From Crossaster papposus (Eukaryota > Echinodermata > Asteroidea > Velatida > Solasteridae): DNA of 64,000 nt. A program made the position numbers and the translations under genes. Each line of letters starts with the position of its first letter. Position 1 is the first letter of the stretch. Location: the NCBI GenBank assembly GCA_037893245.1, contig JBAIAA010000650.1:1116001-1180000 (forward strand), read 5' to 3'. Under the pieces are notes generated by a model. That model saw only the letters and a list, made by a program, of their open reading frames with translations, did no database searches and was not told where the DNA came from. This document shows positions 47,824 through 60,809 of the stretch, piece after piece.

Positions 47824-48002
47824 TCACCGAGCCGAGGCGCGGGTTATTTTTTACGAAACTCGATCCGAGGCGGGCTCCGGGATGCACACCCACGCATTTC
47901 CGGCCTTGCTCACTGCTGACAGATATTTACCGACGTGTTCATGCGTCATCCGTTTTGAATCTCGGAAAAACTTTGCGTGTATCATCCTCCGGCACGAACT
48001 GG
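47824..48002 (+). mobile_element. TTAA-family MITE (family A, copy 4)
   Basis: Same orientation as copy 1 and similar through GGTTATTTTTTACGAAACTC, GCATTTCCGGCCTTGCTC and CATCCGTTTTGAATCTC. The left terminal repeat is missing; the right end is CACGAACTGGGTAAC with a changed target site. Confidence 0.75.
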
Positions 48003-48651
48003 GTAACAACTAATGATAGTAAGGGCCCTGTTAACATGAATTCATTTTTTTTCTAGACTGTTCTACTTGACATGCCCAGGCGTGATATCATCCTATTGCC
48101 GTGCTCGTCTCCTGAGACCGGACGGTGAAATCAATGTAAAACGCAATGAAATGAAAATGAAATCGAGCCAGCGGATCATGTGCGTATAAACACTTCTAGA
48201 CCCTATCGACCGGGCAGAAGATCTGCTAGTTCAGAAAGGTGAAAAAACATCAATCTAGGAACGAACCACGGGGAAAAACAGGCCGTGCTTGAATATGTTA
48301 CTCCATAAATACTCGGACTGTGTTTTTCATGCGATGTCTGATACATGTTAACTGTGTGGATGTATTTTTACCAGGTTGTCGCGAATGTTTTTGTAGGCAG
48401 CCAGTGCTTGCATCACAATGTTTGCCAAGCGTACCAGTATATTTTGAAAGGGGAAATATTACTTCCAGGCTAATTTTCCTTGCGTAGGCTTTATAAACAA
48501 GTAGTGATCATACAAAATATTACAGCTGTGTTATTATTTGTGTAGTACATGTACATTCATGTTTTTCGGTGGCGACAAATTTATAATTTGTTTGATATGC
48601 CGTGCAGTGCAGCACCATTTTTGGTTTTGGCAAAACATTGTTACTTCCTAA

Positions 48652-48760
48652 CCAGTTTGCGCCGGATGACGTATATAAACGCAAAGTTTTCCCCATATTA
48701 AAAACGGATGACGCATAAACACGCCACGAGCAAGGCTGGGAATGTCTGTCAGCAGCTAAA
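48652..48760 (-). mobile_element. TTAA-family MITE (family A, copy 5, truncated)
   Basis: Minus-strand copy beginning TAACCAGTTTGCGCC at 48649 and running through AAACGGATGACGCATAAACA to a GTCTGTCAGCAGC segment, where it stops. Confidence 0.7.
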
Positions 48761-49844
48761 CAAGGCCTTTTGGCAACTGTTTCTCAAAACAAAACCTAGT
48801 CAAAACCCACTGCTTTCTCACAGTGGGACTTCTTGAAATGATTTTGTGTGACAAAATCCAATGTTTACAATGAAACATCCGTCCATCTGTTCCAAGGAAA
48901 TGAAAAATGCTCCACCAAGTGCTCCAGATTGTTTACAAAAATCCCGTGATTTGATAAGGATGAGACAGGGCATCAATGGAGGGGGAAGAGGGGAGGGGGG
49001 AAATAGAACAGCACCCCCCCCCCCCACCCCCCCAAGGCTTATGAAACTCTGGAGGCACCAGCCCCACACAGATACACAGACAAACTGACACATCAAAATT
49101 TAATTAGTCAGACATCAGTGGAGCAAGAAGTTAATTGGAAATTACAGTGCCTCCAAGACGCGAACAATTTAATAATACACAAAATCGGGACGGAAAAGGG
49201 GATGGTTTGTAGATCCCGCAGATACCATCCAATACTTGAGTGAATTAAGTTTTAATTGGGGATACATTTTTTGTTTTCATTTTATTTTTTGCAGTATGGG
49301 TTTATTTTCTTAATCTTACTTCAAAAACGGAGGTGGTTGGAGAAAATTGTAGAGTCGGAATTTTTTTTTTTTTATTATTTAAGATTTCAGTGGTTTGTTT
49401 CACGAGAGATTTTAGGAGGGGACTCTTTTGTAAAACAAATATCCTCGCTAAAAGCTTTCCATTCTGCTGAGATATTTCCCATTCAGCTATTCTTACTATG
49501 TACACAACATACAGTCTATACTATGAATTCATGCATTTAATCTAATTAGAAAAATCATGTTAAAGTCGTGTACAAACAGCACAATGTTGTTCTAAAGAAA
49601 ACAATTCTTAGTGTGAAGTCGCACTTTAGCATTTTTCCATAACAGCTTTGGTCTGCTGCACTAAATATTAACTGTTTGAAAAAAAAGAAGGGAATGGTGC
49701 AACTTAACACCACTTTTAACTTCATACTTGTAAAATGCCTATACATCATAACCACTTGATGAACTGTGGATTTGAAATGATGGATTGTCAATGCAATGCC
49801 TCTACATGTAGGTGTCTGTAATCTTTCAAATGTGTTTGCTTTCA

Positions 49845-49857
49845 AGGTCAAAGGTCG
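49845..49857 (+). promoter_or_regulatory. DR1-like motif, one mismatch
   Basis: AGGTCA-A-AGGTCG is one base from a consensus DR1 receptor site. It lies in the long exon-free stretch. Low confidence as a working site. Confidence 0.2.
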
Positions 49858-50859
49858 GTCTCTATAAACATACATTTGAATAGGAGAATGTGGGAATGTT
49901 TATGGAAATATGATAAACAATTGGCTTACACAAGCAGTGGGGTGAATAGGTCTTCATTATGACATCAGCTGAGGTACAGCGAAGTTCCTGAAATGAAGAT
50001 TTTCCTGAACCTTTCAGTTGAAAAAGCATATCTTGTATTTATTTGAAAGAAGAAAAAATGATTAATGACAAATTGAGTTTGCCTTTTTGAAATTGGGTTC
50101 CGGAGAAGGAAAACAATCAGAAATTTTGCGATACCGTGTGGTTTCAAGATTCAGACAACATTTATTTTTAATACTCCCACTCTGAAATTGCTACAGCTCT
50201 TTAAATTGTTTTCTTTTTCAAGGTAAAAAAAAAAGGGGAAATATCCCCGTGGAATTCTGTAATACCTGGTGTTTTGAGGTCAAGATTGCATTGATTGCAG
50301 TATAGGATGTGCATTGTTTTGTCTTTTGAAAGCATAAAGTTTTCCGCAAAGATTTTCGACAATGGCGCCAATTGAACTCGAGCTAAAATAGGATACCTAC
50401 TGTACATCTCCCAGTAGGATTGGAGCGTTGCGCATTACAAACAATGTTTTTTGTATGTCTTTTTTTTGAGACGCGGGCTCGATATCTATGGCTAAACACT
50501 ACAAAAGAGTGTACAATGTACATTCACAGGAAGCCATACAGTATATGTCGGTCAATATCAAAATTCATTCGGTACTACAGAAGACGGAAACAACGCCGTG
50601 CGAGTGATATTTGCTCTTGAGGAATAGCAGGTTTATGACTGTTTGAAGACTGGGTTGAGGTTTCTTAAGAATGATATTCATTCACCTTGGTCTTGGCCGA
50701 GTTTGTTTGAAGAGGCATTAAAAAACGGAGACAGTCCTGTCCCCCGGGATTTGTCTGAGGAGCCACCAATGTCAATTGTGACCGGACATTAAAGTCACTA
50801 CATTTGTATGTGAGCCTGTAAAAACTGAAGAGGTTCACATGATGCAGTTTCTTATTATA

Positions 50860-51247
50860 TTAAAGGTAGTATACACCATTTTGCAGATATCGAAAAATTT
50901 TACTACCGAATTATTAAGAAATATCTTACTTATTTGAAAGTAAATAATGATTGTAGGCATCCAGCAAAATGAGGGCCCTAGATATCCTGTAATTGTTCAA
51001 AACAATTGAATTGTATAAACCAAAATTCATTCTCGCCGGATGGCGATCGCGAAAAAACAAAAACAACATAAGAAAAACTGCCCGACTCCAGTTAAAAACG
51101 AACGTCGTTTCTCTTGCGTTTCTTAGCAACCATGATTGTAAAACTTCGGACAGGTCAGTTAAACGATATTTACTATGAAATACAACCCCCCAAATCTACC
51201 CATTCCTGATAATTCAAAAAATTACCAATGGTGTATACTACCTTTAA
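50860..51247 (+). mobile_element. Family B MITE, best complete copy
   Basis: 388 bp with nearly perfect inverted ends TTAAAGGTAGTATACACCAT and its reverse complement. Used here as the reference for the family. Not coding. Confidence 0.85.
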
Positions 51248-51417
51248 GACGTTATGTGGACTTGCAAAGGTTTGGCACACAGTGTTTTTCACTTCATAAA
51301 AAAAACCACGCTTTTCGGGTTAGGGTTATCAAAATGAAGTAGAACAATAAAGGAAATTGGAAGTACGTGAAACAAATCACTTTCAAACTGCAAATGACAA
51401 CGTCCGAGGACATAGCG

Positions 51418-51556
51418 GTACATAACAACATTTATGGAATTCGAAACGGATGACGGATAAACACGTCATGAGCAATATCTGTCAGTGACCAGCTGGCAGT
51501 GAGTGATGGCGGAAATATAAGGGTGTGCTACCCACAGATGCTGGCCTGAACCCGTC
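51418..51556 (-). mobile_element. TTAA-family MITE (family A, copy 6, eroded)
   Basis: Shares GAAACGGATGACGGATAAAC, GAGCAATATCTGTCAG and GATGCTGGCCTGAACCCG with the minus orientation of the family. Both ends are lost. Confidence 0.6.
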
Positions 51557-54500
51557 TTGATATTGCTACATGTATCTAAACAAAACGTTTATGCCATATT
51601 GCCAAACACTTTAAATTGTTACAGTACATCTCAAATCATTTAAATTTGGAAGTCATCCATAATATGAAATTCTCACTCAACTAAGAGGATGGGTAGCAGA
51701 ATTTTGTCCTGTATTTCAATTTTTTTACTCAATTATTCATGCTGTAAATGCAAATTTGAGAAATTGTTTCCCCAAGTTTTGACTGAAAAAGTGATAATTG
51801 TTTATGTTGACAGTTGCGTGTTTGTCACAAAATCAAGGAGACTCACTGAATTTGAAATAAAAAATTTTGTTTGAAAAAAAAGAGCAACTGTACATTTATT
51901 GAGCAAAAAACAGTGAAAACCGTTCTGGTCAAACACTTAAATTATCGTTATGAAAAGTAATTAAATTACTGGCCTTTAAATTTATGCAAGGTCCCAACTG
52001 TTCTGTTTGTTTTCTGTATCATGATGCATCCAAGTTGAACCCTGGAATCTAATTTACATGTACTCGCCGGGAAACTTGACCTTCTCCCAAGGACACCCAG
52101 AAATAATTGTTTGAAAGGTTTATGAATAAACTGGACGATTTTTAATCAGCGAGTCAAATCGATTGTTTGTTGAATGTCGGCGACGCCAATAAAAAGAGAA
52201 ATGAAAAACAGAAAAATGAAAAAAAGAAAAAAATTCTAATTTTTAAATAAAATTAGAGTTTGCATCGTAAGTTGAACGTCAGCATCAACAATAAAATGAG
52301 GATAAAAAAAAAGGAATAAAAAAAGGAAACAAGCTAAATCTTTGGGGAAACAAAATTCCTCTTGAATACAATTTTTGCTGGTATTGAAGCATAGAATTAA
52401 CCGAAAATACTAATCAAAAGAAAATAATTACAACGGATGATTTTGAAACAGTGAAAAGCTACGCTAATGATTTAAGAATTGTGTGGTTTCTGCTGGTAGA
52501 TATTGATACACACAAACAAAACATCTATAAAACCAACGGCAACAGAGCTTCATTATAAATACAAATTTGCTGAATGTAGGTCATTTGTATACAGACGTGT
52601 ACATGTACGTACTGTTTTATAGATTTGCCTAGTTTAATTAGCACATATATTTTGTTAACAGCTGTTGTTCTTCAGAGCGTGCATGTAGCTAAAAATGGAC
52701 ACTAGGATATTCCAAAATATTATTTTAACGTTTGGTATACATGTTATACTTTTCCAATACAAGTTTTTACAAATGTGAACGTTGGCAGAATATTTAGGAA
52801 CGTAGTCGTTTGTAACTTGTTGAATTTATGAGCCTTAATTGTGTTGAAGTTTGTGGACAATGATGTACTAGGCCTGAAAAATACTATGCAATACAGAGAG
52901 GGCGTGCACTACATGTTTGGCATTGCAATTACAATTGACATGACCGTACCCCTCCCCCCCCCCTCCCCCCCCCCCTTCCATTTTGACAATTAGGCCTAAT
53001 TTGATATCCCCAGCCCATCAGTCTCTCTCTCAAGCAAACCCAACCTTGGGTGTATACTGGAAACCTTGGGATTATGAGGGTAAATTGGTCCCTAATGGGC
53101 CCTTAATTAAGGAGAGAGATTCTGGTAGTATTCTTGTTAATGGATGACGAAATCGGGATAGCCTGGGAAACAAAAGAACAGAAAAAAAACCTTAAAACAA
53201 ACCATACATTTACAACTTGATTAATGAATCCGAAGGCTTGTTTTTCAGATCTTCCAGGATTGATCAATTTTTGGTTATTTTTTTTTGGTTTTTTTGTGAA
53301 GTCAATGAAAATCATTTTGTTTGTCTCCAAATCCAATTGCCATTTGGCCTTTGTCCTGATTCACGTTGTTTGTTTTTTTAATGAAATTTGAATAATGGTT
53401 TGTGTAAATCATAATGTCTCTAGCTGCATGTTACATGCCGCCACTGTTTAAATTGTCTGTGAAAGAACATCACACGTTTGACAAAATTACCTCGAACAAG
53501 CAATCCAACGACCAATTAATTAGGAAAACACTCACTTGACATTCTGCAAACAGACCAACAACAATCACCTATGTATAATAATAAGTTGCCCCTGTTTTAC
53601 TTTGTCAGCAACTGTAGCCCCCCCCCCCCCCCCTTCTCACCAGCACTAGTGGACCGTGGTCATGCTAAGGTACAAAGTTCTGGTTGGATTTGTGATAAAT
53701 TGTTCAAAAAAGCTAACTGGTATATTTAAGTGGCAGTTGAATTAAATTGAATTTGAAATGACTTTGTGGTCCACAATTGCTCCCCTTTCCCAGACAAAAT
53801 TTGTTCCAAATATTGCATACATGTTTCGTGTTTTTGTCTTATGGAAAATTGTAATGCATAAAACTAATTTACACACTTTCCCAGTTTGTTCTACAACTTG
53901 GTCCAATAGATCAAGCGGCCGTCCAAGCCTATAGGGGTTAAGGGTCAACCCAAAATCGAAGTAACTAACATTTCTATTAAAACTTCTGCCAGCCTAAAAT
54001 GCATCTCTTTAACACCAGGTTTTTCACCTTTCCCTTATTTCAAATTGAAGAAAAACAAGAAAAACCATTCCATTTGACTAAATGTGCGGACATTTAATAG
54101 AGAAAGTACAGGTAGCTCTCGATTTGTATCTCCATAGGCAAAAGCCATGATTTATTCATAACCCCCGAACATCAATTTTGGAGCCGTAGCCTAAAACCAT
54201 TATTTATTTTTTTCAACTCTCCGATTTTACAGGAGGGGTTCTGTCTATTTTTCACTCTATTTTCTAACCGTACTAATTTGTTGGGTTTTTTGGTCTTTTT
54301 TTTCTTCTAAAATCCAATTATTGATAATTTTGGCCGGGATTCATCCAACCACTATAGTTTGACTGTAGTTTCCCCTCTGGTTGTCCACTCAACCCTGTTT
54401 CATGGGACACTCGTAAATTACCCAGGCCAAAGATGCGTGTGGACTGATTTTTTTTCTATAGCGAAGGGATCGTAAAGGATGCGGCCGGAGACGTTTAACC

Positions 54501-56268
54501 CTCTGAGGTACGAAAAATGGAAGATAAGAAATGCCCGGCCTCTTCACTTTATTTATATTGTATCTAATCTTTCTAAACTGGAGAATACACCATTTGGGTT
54601 ATAAATACCTGAATGCTCTTTAAAGGAGTCTCACCAAAGACCCTGATTATATAAAACCCTGCTTTTCAAAAGTTGAGAAAATTGAAAAAAGTAATCATGC
54701 TTAAAATGACTACACGTACCGGTGCTTGTATGAAATATTAGAAATGTACAATTTTAATCATTGATCTAATCAAAAAAATGAAATATAGAAATTGTTAGCA
54801 TTCTGAAAACTTGTCTGACAATTTTTTAATCTTGACGGGACTGTCTCTGTCCCGAGAGATTTATTTCCTGCCATCAATATCTACCCCTGCCTAAAAAAAA
54901 ATATGACATTCTATAATTTCTTGGATTTAGAAAGATCTCAGCGAGGCGAGGAAAATCTTTAGAGCACTGCACTTTTTTTTCTTTTTTCTGTCCCACATTT
55001 GTTTTTTGGCCACAGCTGCGTCTGGGAGTATTCTTTCGCTTGGCAGCATTTCCATAAAAATGCCCCGTGAATGCCTTATTTTTTCCTGTCTTCTACATTC
55101 TCTTATATTCACACCTTGATGAGCCGCATTGACAAGGAAACTTGTTTTCCTTCTTCCGAACACGGAGAAGTTGCAGCAGATCTTGAGGAGGCTTATTTTC
55201 CAGGTGGCCCAGAAGGTGTTAGGATTTATGTAAATTGGGGGGAAACGTTATTGGATCTAGTGTTGAGAATGGAGACTTGAAGACCTGAATAAATTACGCA
55301 GGCTCTGAGACCAAGGTATACAGTGTATACATGTAGTCTAGTTGTAAGCTTATAGGTTGTGAGTAAGCTCTGGTCGGATTTAACAACGAATTCGGTTTTG
55401 ATTTCCCACTTTTCGGTTTTGATTTTGAAAACCGAATATTCAAAACCAATCTAACAAAAATTAAGCCTTTCATTTTTGGTGACGCGGCTATTAGAAAATA
55501 ACTGATTAAACTGCATTACTAGTGGTTTCTTAAGCCTGCCCATTGGACTTATAATAGAGAGTTCTCATCCATTTTTCTCAAGTATTACAGTACTTCCATT
55601 CCAACTTCCAAGAGATTACATGTAGGTTATACAGAGGCATTTACTCTCACAAATCAAATCCCTCACTTGTCAAAGGCAATAATGTCATATCTTAAAATCA
55701 TTAACAGAGTAATCGTTTAAAAATCAAGAGAACAAATAATTAAGACTCGTTGAAAAACTGTATTTTACTTTGAAAAAAAAACAGCCAGTGTGTGATTTAT
55801 TCCTCTTCGGCTGAAAATCGGGCTTTGCTAATAAACATTGTTACAATCGATGTCATAATGAAATTAAATGTCAATAGATGAATGATTACAAGAGGAGGGG
55901 AGGGGGTAGGGGGGGGGACCACGATATTGTTCCATTTGGATTGCTAATAAAAAACCAAGTTAATTAAATTTCAGTCAAGCACCATTGTGTATTGCTGAAC
56001 AGTTGATGAATATATGGGTTGAAGTGGTCAGATTGGGCCTACCCCCCCCCCCCCCCCCCCCCTACCCCGTAAAAAATATTGCAGGGTGGAAAGTGATTGT
56101 GATCAAATTATATCATAGAGCATTGCTCTATGATTATATCGAAGTCGACAAAAAAAGGAAATATTTGCCTAAGCTAGGACTTGAACTTTCGACCTCTGTT
56201 GTCCCACTCCAGTGCTCTGTGGACTTTGTGCATATTGATGTGCATCTTTCCCCCAGTATTTTTATTGT

Positions 56269-56510
56269 TTAAAGGTAGGATACACAATTGGTAATTGCTG
56301 AATTATCATGAATGGATGGATTTGGGAGGTTGTATTTTATAGTAAATTTCGTTTAACTGACCTGTCCGAAGTTTTATAATCATGGACGCTGAGGAAAGCA
56401 TGAAAAACGGCGATCGTTTTCAACCAGCGTCGGGCGGTGGTTTTCACGTTGTTCTTGTTTTCTTTTTTGCCCTCGCCGTCCGGCGATCGTGATTTGTTTA
56501 CTTCATAAAA
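56269..56510 (-). mobile_element. Family B MITE, one end and interior, minus strand
   Basis: Begins TTAAAGGTAGGATACAC and continues through GGATTTGGGAGGTTGTATTT and GTCCGGCGATCGTGATTTG in reverse orientation to the reference copy. The second terminal repeat is not found. Confidence 0.7.
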
Positions 56511-56850
56511 TTCAACTTCAAAATTCCAATGGGTACCTGTGAAAGTAGAGACCAAATTGCACTGATCTCGAGAAGCTGCAGTAATTGTCTCATTCTGAAG
56601 AACAGGGGTAATAATTATCAAGCGCTTTATATCCTTCTGTTGGCAAAAAGCGTTGAATAAAAACTCAACTATTATCAATAGTAGTAACCTGTGATCATGA
56701 AGCTATAAATCAAGGCCAATACAATAAATTCACTGCCTGAAAAAAATTGGTATACAATTTTATTATGCACTGGACAATCTTCATTGTGTGTTGCCAATAT
56801 GGATAGATAGAGGGTAGTACATTGTAGATAAAAATGGCTGACATGTAGAT

Positions 56851-58581
56851 GGGTCATTCCATCAGGTTGGGACACAGAGTGTGACATAACTGACATATGA
56901 GTGAAAATTTCAAATTGCTTGCAAGATTACTATTTTATCATTATGGTATCATATACTTATGTACATTCAACATATAATATTTTTATTACCATATAATTAA
57001 TCATTTTTTTCATAATGGCACCGTAAGGTAGTAATGTCAATAATTTTGTGCAGACGTAACATGGACACCAATTTGAGATTAGATGTTTAATAATCAGCTT
57101 GGATCACATTGTATATTGCCATATCTTAGTCAAAATGATAGAAACCATTAAGTTTTTTGCAAATAAGTAAACTTTCTTATACATGAATTCTACAAAGGGT
57201 TAAAAATTACAACAACAAAATCGTAGCAAATTACTTTTCTCATCGTGTAATTAAAACAAGAAAACTTATACAAAACTTGAATTAACAACAAATACTGTGC
57301 TATAAGTAGCATTATATTAGTTTAGTTTATAGACTTGGATAGTATAAATTTAATTTTAGTAGCTATGTTGTACAATTTGTCTTAAATCTTGGGAATTGCA
57401 TCTTAAAATGGTGTGTTGCAGACGTAACATGGACACCGTGCCCATGTTACATCCTGTGTCAAATATTGAGAACAATCACCTATGATATCATGAAAGCAAT
57501 GAATTACATGGCTCTAAACTTAGGTGGTCAGTTGTTTGATATGATTATGCATAAAACAGGTAACTAAAACCTAATACAAGAAAATGCCAAACAAAAGTAG
57601 CATATTTTACAGTGCAGACGTAACATGGACACGGTGTATAATTATTAAATCACTCATAAATGTTATGCATATTGTTAAAACAAAAATCTTTTCATATTTA
57701 AATATCTGAGCATGTCACCATATTCTATTTTTATTGTTTATAAGTTGGTAAATGTTTCATATTGTGTTCAATTGCAACATTTGTTACCAAACCACAGTGC
57801 AGACGTAACATGGACACCACAAATCTAAAATGGAATAATTCACACATAAATGAAATGCAAGTCTAGTTTGTGTATTTTGTGTATCTGTTGTGTCCAGTTA
57901 TTTGGTACAACGTTAGTTCCACACATCCTATTGAGCTTATTTACCAGTTATAGAAACAAATAGTTTTAAATTGTTCAGACGTAACATGGACACCGTACCC
58001 CAAATGACCTGATTTCTCGTCATATTTGAAAAAGTGAAACTATTTTCCAACTTTATGAATAATTTTCTCATAAATCAAGTCAGATGTGATGAATTTAAGT
58101 CATTTTAGACTTGCTTTGAAGCAAAGGGAAAATACTACACCCCCAAACAAAATGTTACAAAAGTGGACACCTTGTGTTACGTCTACACTACTCATTTTTG
58201 GTGAGCTCTAACAAAATAAATGACGTAAACAAGAAAGATATGACTTACAATTACTATTTCTCATGTTCTTTTATGCTACTTTATTAGCAAAGGGGTGTTA
58301 AATTATGTATTTATTAATGTGCAAGTTGCATACTTAAAACTACTCAATTTTTGTCACACATGTTACGTCCTAACTAGCCTTGCACGCCACCATGTTTTAT
58401 GAAATATCTAAAAAATAAAATAACTAATGTCACCAAATTTGGTATCATTCAATAGGTCTTTTTGTAACTCTCTAGTTTCAACCATCATTGACAAGAAAAA
58501 TAGTTAATTCTTCCCAAGAAAACTAAATCTTATAGGAGAAATGGCAAAATATGCACGTGTCCCAACCTGCTGGAATGACCC
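56851..58581. mobile_element. 1731 bp DNA transposon with 25 bp inverted ends and internal 185 bp array
   Basis: Ends GGGTCATTCCATCAGGTTGG and GGGTCATTCCAGCAGGTTGG (continuing GACAC in both) are inverted copies with one difference in 25. A 4-bp duplication AGAT flanks it at 56847-56850 and 58582-58585. CAGACGTAACATGGACACC recurs at 57051, 57419, 57615, 57800 and 57976, with inverted relatives near 58168 and 58360, spaced about 176-196 (one double gap). Spacers show weak similarity (CACACATAAATG-like). No transposase frame is present, so it is non-autonomous. A 4-bp target fits Chapaev, Ginger, Sola1 or Academ; I cannot choose. Confidence 0.85.
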
Positions 58582-58888
58582 AGATAAAATATACCTAGGT
58601 ACATGTATGCAAGGCCTGGTCACTAACTGCTAATTTGTTGGCCTGCTGGTCAGTTTACTGTGTGTGGCCCTAATGCGATTTAGCTGGATGTTATTGAATT
58701 GAACACAATTTGCATGTTAAGATGGTCCTTGGGTTTCCTTATTTACGGCTAGTTTACATAGGATTTGTGAGGTTCAGTGCACTAGCGGGCAACAAAGTAG
58801 GCATCAAAATGGGCTCAGTAGTTCTTTTGTGCATAATTCCTTGAACTTTTGCATACATGTACTGTACATGTGTACATTGTAAAAATAA

Positions 58889-58984
58889 CCAGTTTTGGCA
58901 TTGCGCGTGATGTGTTATCCATCATCGTTTTGTATTCTGGAAAAACTTTGCATGTATGATACACTCCCTTCGATTGCGAACTGG
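58889..58984 (+). mobile_element. TTAA-family MITE (family A, copy 7, short)
   Basis: 96 bp with left end CCAGTTTTGGC preceded by ATAA, and right end TTGCGAACTGG followed by TTAA. It keeps the AAAAACTTTGCATGTAT core of the right half; the middle is deleted. Confidence 0.75.
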
Positions 58985-60002
58985 TTAACTTTAAACATTA
59001 AATACTCATTCCGTTTGATTGTCATACATTGCCTCTTTAAACATTTCCATCATTGATGTAGCCACGAACTTCTTTGCAAAATACCAATCGAGGACTTTTG
59101 TCCCCAAATTTGCGTCTTACATGTACTCACTTTTTCTACATAAAACTCTTACTCGCTATAGTGCCGCTTCATCTATTCTTCTCACCTGTATACCTTTAAA
59201 ACCCACTTCACTGACACTTCCAAAATTCAGTGAAGCGAAAGCGGGAATGTGTTTCGGCAAATCTTTGAGACATCATCAGGAGAATCATCTAAGAGGCGAT
59301 ATTAACACCACCTTGTAACACTTCATGATCGCGGCAGATTGATTCCAGACGTGGTGGAAGGCAAAATAAAAATGAGTGATGGAGTAATGTGCTGGCACTG
59401 TCATTTTGCTGAGAGCAAGATGAGCTGATAACGCATGACAGAATCTCATTTTTTCATTTCATTTTTTCCCTGTTCATGCAAGGCAGATGTTAACCTTTTT
59501 TCTGGGCTTTATTTGTTCCTCATTTTTTTATTTTTTTTTATTATTTTTTTATGACCGTTTCTACTGGGTTCTGCAGATCAACCATTGAGTCAGGGGATTA
59601 CTTTCTCCCTCGGCCAATAAAAGTTTTTGAATATTAAGAACAGTTCCGGCCCGAGTATGTGCAGATTACACACGCTTTGAACTTGGAAACTTGCATCGAT
59701 GTCAGATGGGGGAGAGAAACTGCGTTTTCCCCCCAGTAGGGACTGTTCTGGCCAAAAAAAAAAGAAAAAAAGTTTGTGTTTTTATAATGTATTTTCCCGC
59801 CCGGGATATTTTCAAATGTTTGTTGTTCAAGGAAGAACCGCCGAAAATGATTTTTTACGTAAATTTTAGAAAGTACTATCGCAATACACTAAATATATAT
59901 TACAATGAAATTACGCATAGGATTAATACTAAAGTGATTGGAAATGGTCCGAGGCAATTTCAAGTTGAAACGGCCTGTAATGTGATAAGAGCAGTTATAC
60001 TT

Positions 60003-60125
60003 GGGCTGTGTCCTAATTACTGGCTGTGGCTTCAAATTATACACAAGTCTATGGTAGCAGCTGCAGCCACTTTGCATAGACTTGTGTGCAATGTTAAGCC
60101 GCAGCCAAGTAATTCGGTCACAACC
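60003..60125. mobile_element. MITE with GGCTGTG...CACAACC ends (family D)
   Basis: Ends GGGCTGTGTCCTAATTACT and AGTAATTCGGTCACAACC are inverted relatives that continue into GGCTGTGGCTT / AAGCCGCAGCC. ATACTT lies directly outside both ends, a probable target duplication. About 120 bp, non-coding. A fragment sits beside SPAG17 exon 25. Confidence 0.65.
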
Positions 60126-60745
60126 ATACTTAGCTATATAGAAATATTGTTAACAATCCTTTTTTTTAACGTGGACCGGTACTACAAATCAACTAAAAAT
60201 TAACTTCATACTTCACTACTGTCAGGGAAAAATCTGCTGTCAAAACGCTTTTGAAAACGGCTAGGCTGTTTGAATGCACCAGATTGCTCGGTCACTGACA
60301 ATTCGCACTTTCCACCTAAGGTCATAGTGTAACTTTTAATATCGTTCAATAATAGTCCATGTGATAGTCAACATCTCCTATGTCACCAATTCATCAGGTT
60401 TTTATGTTCGCACCCGCCAGAATTACGAGGCAAAAAACGTTAACCCTGGGGGCGTAAATAGAACCCGACTATTTGTGGCAAAAGTCACGCACAGCTCACG
60501 GTTTCCTCATTCGCATGTTTATGAGGGAGGTTTAGGGCGCGTTATTGGGAGTTATCGTCGGATTAGACAGCTGCAAGAACTGGGTGTGGGGCTTTGGCTT
60601 GAGTACTTGTAGACAAATATACAATATACGCACATGTACATAGATTGCTGGGGGATTTTACCTGGGGAAAATATTTTGACTGCTGTCATTGTGTTAATTG
60701 CGACTGCTTAGATTGGACTTGTTTGGACTTGTTTGGCTTGAATTG

Positions 60746-60809
60746 GACCCCCCGAATCCACCAATTCATGAAAGTTCAATCAATTACCAATGGTGTATCC
60801 TACCTTTTA
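60746..60809 (+). mobile_element. Family B MITE, right end only
   Basis: CCGAATCCACCAATTCATGA through CAATTACCAATGGTGTATCC to TACCTTTTA matches the last 60 bases of the family. Confidence 0.65.

Noticed and set aside
59691..60203. 170-codon open frame on the plus strand
   Set aside because: It runs through an A run and across the family D MITE at 60003-60125, so it is not a conserved gene.
60361..60612. 83-codon open frame on the plus strand
   Set aside because: No family features, no promoter or splice context; chance length in this composition.
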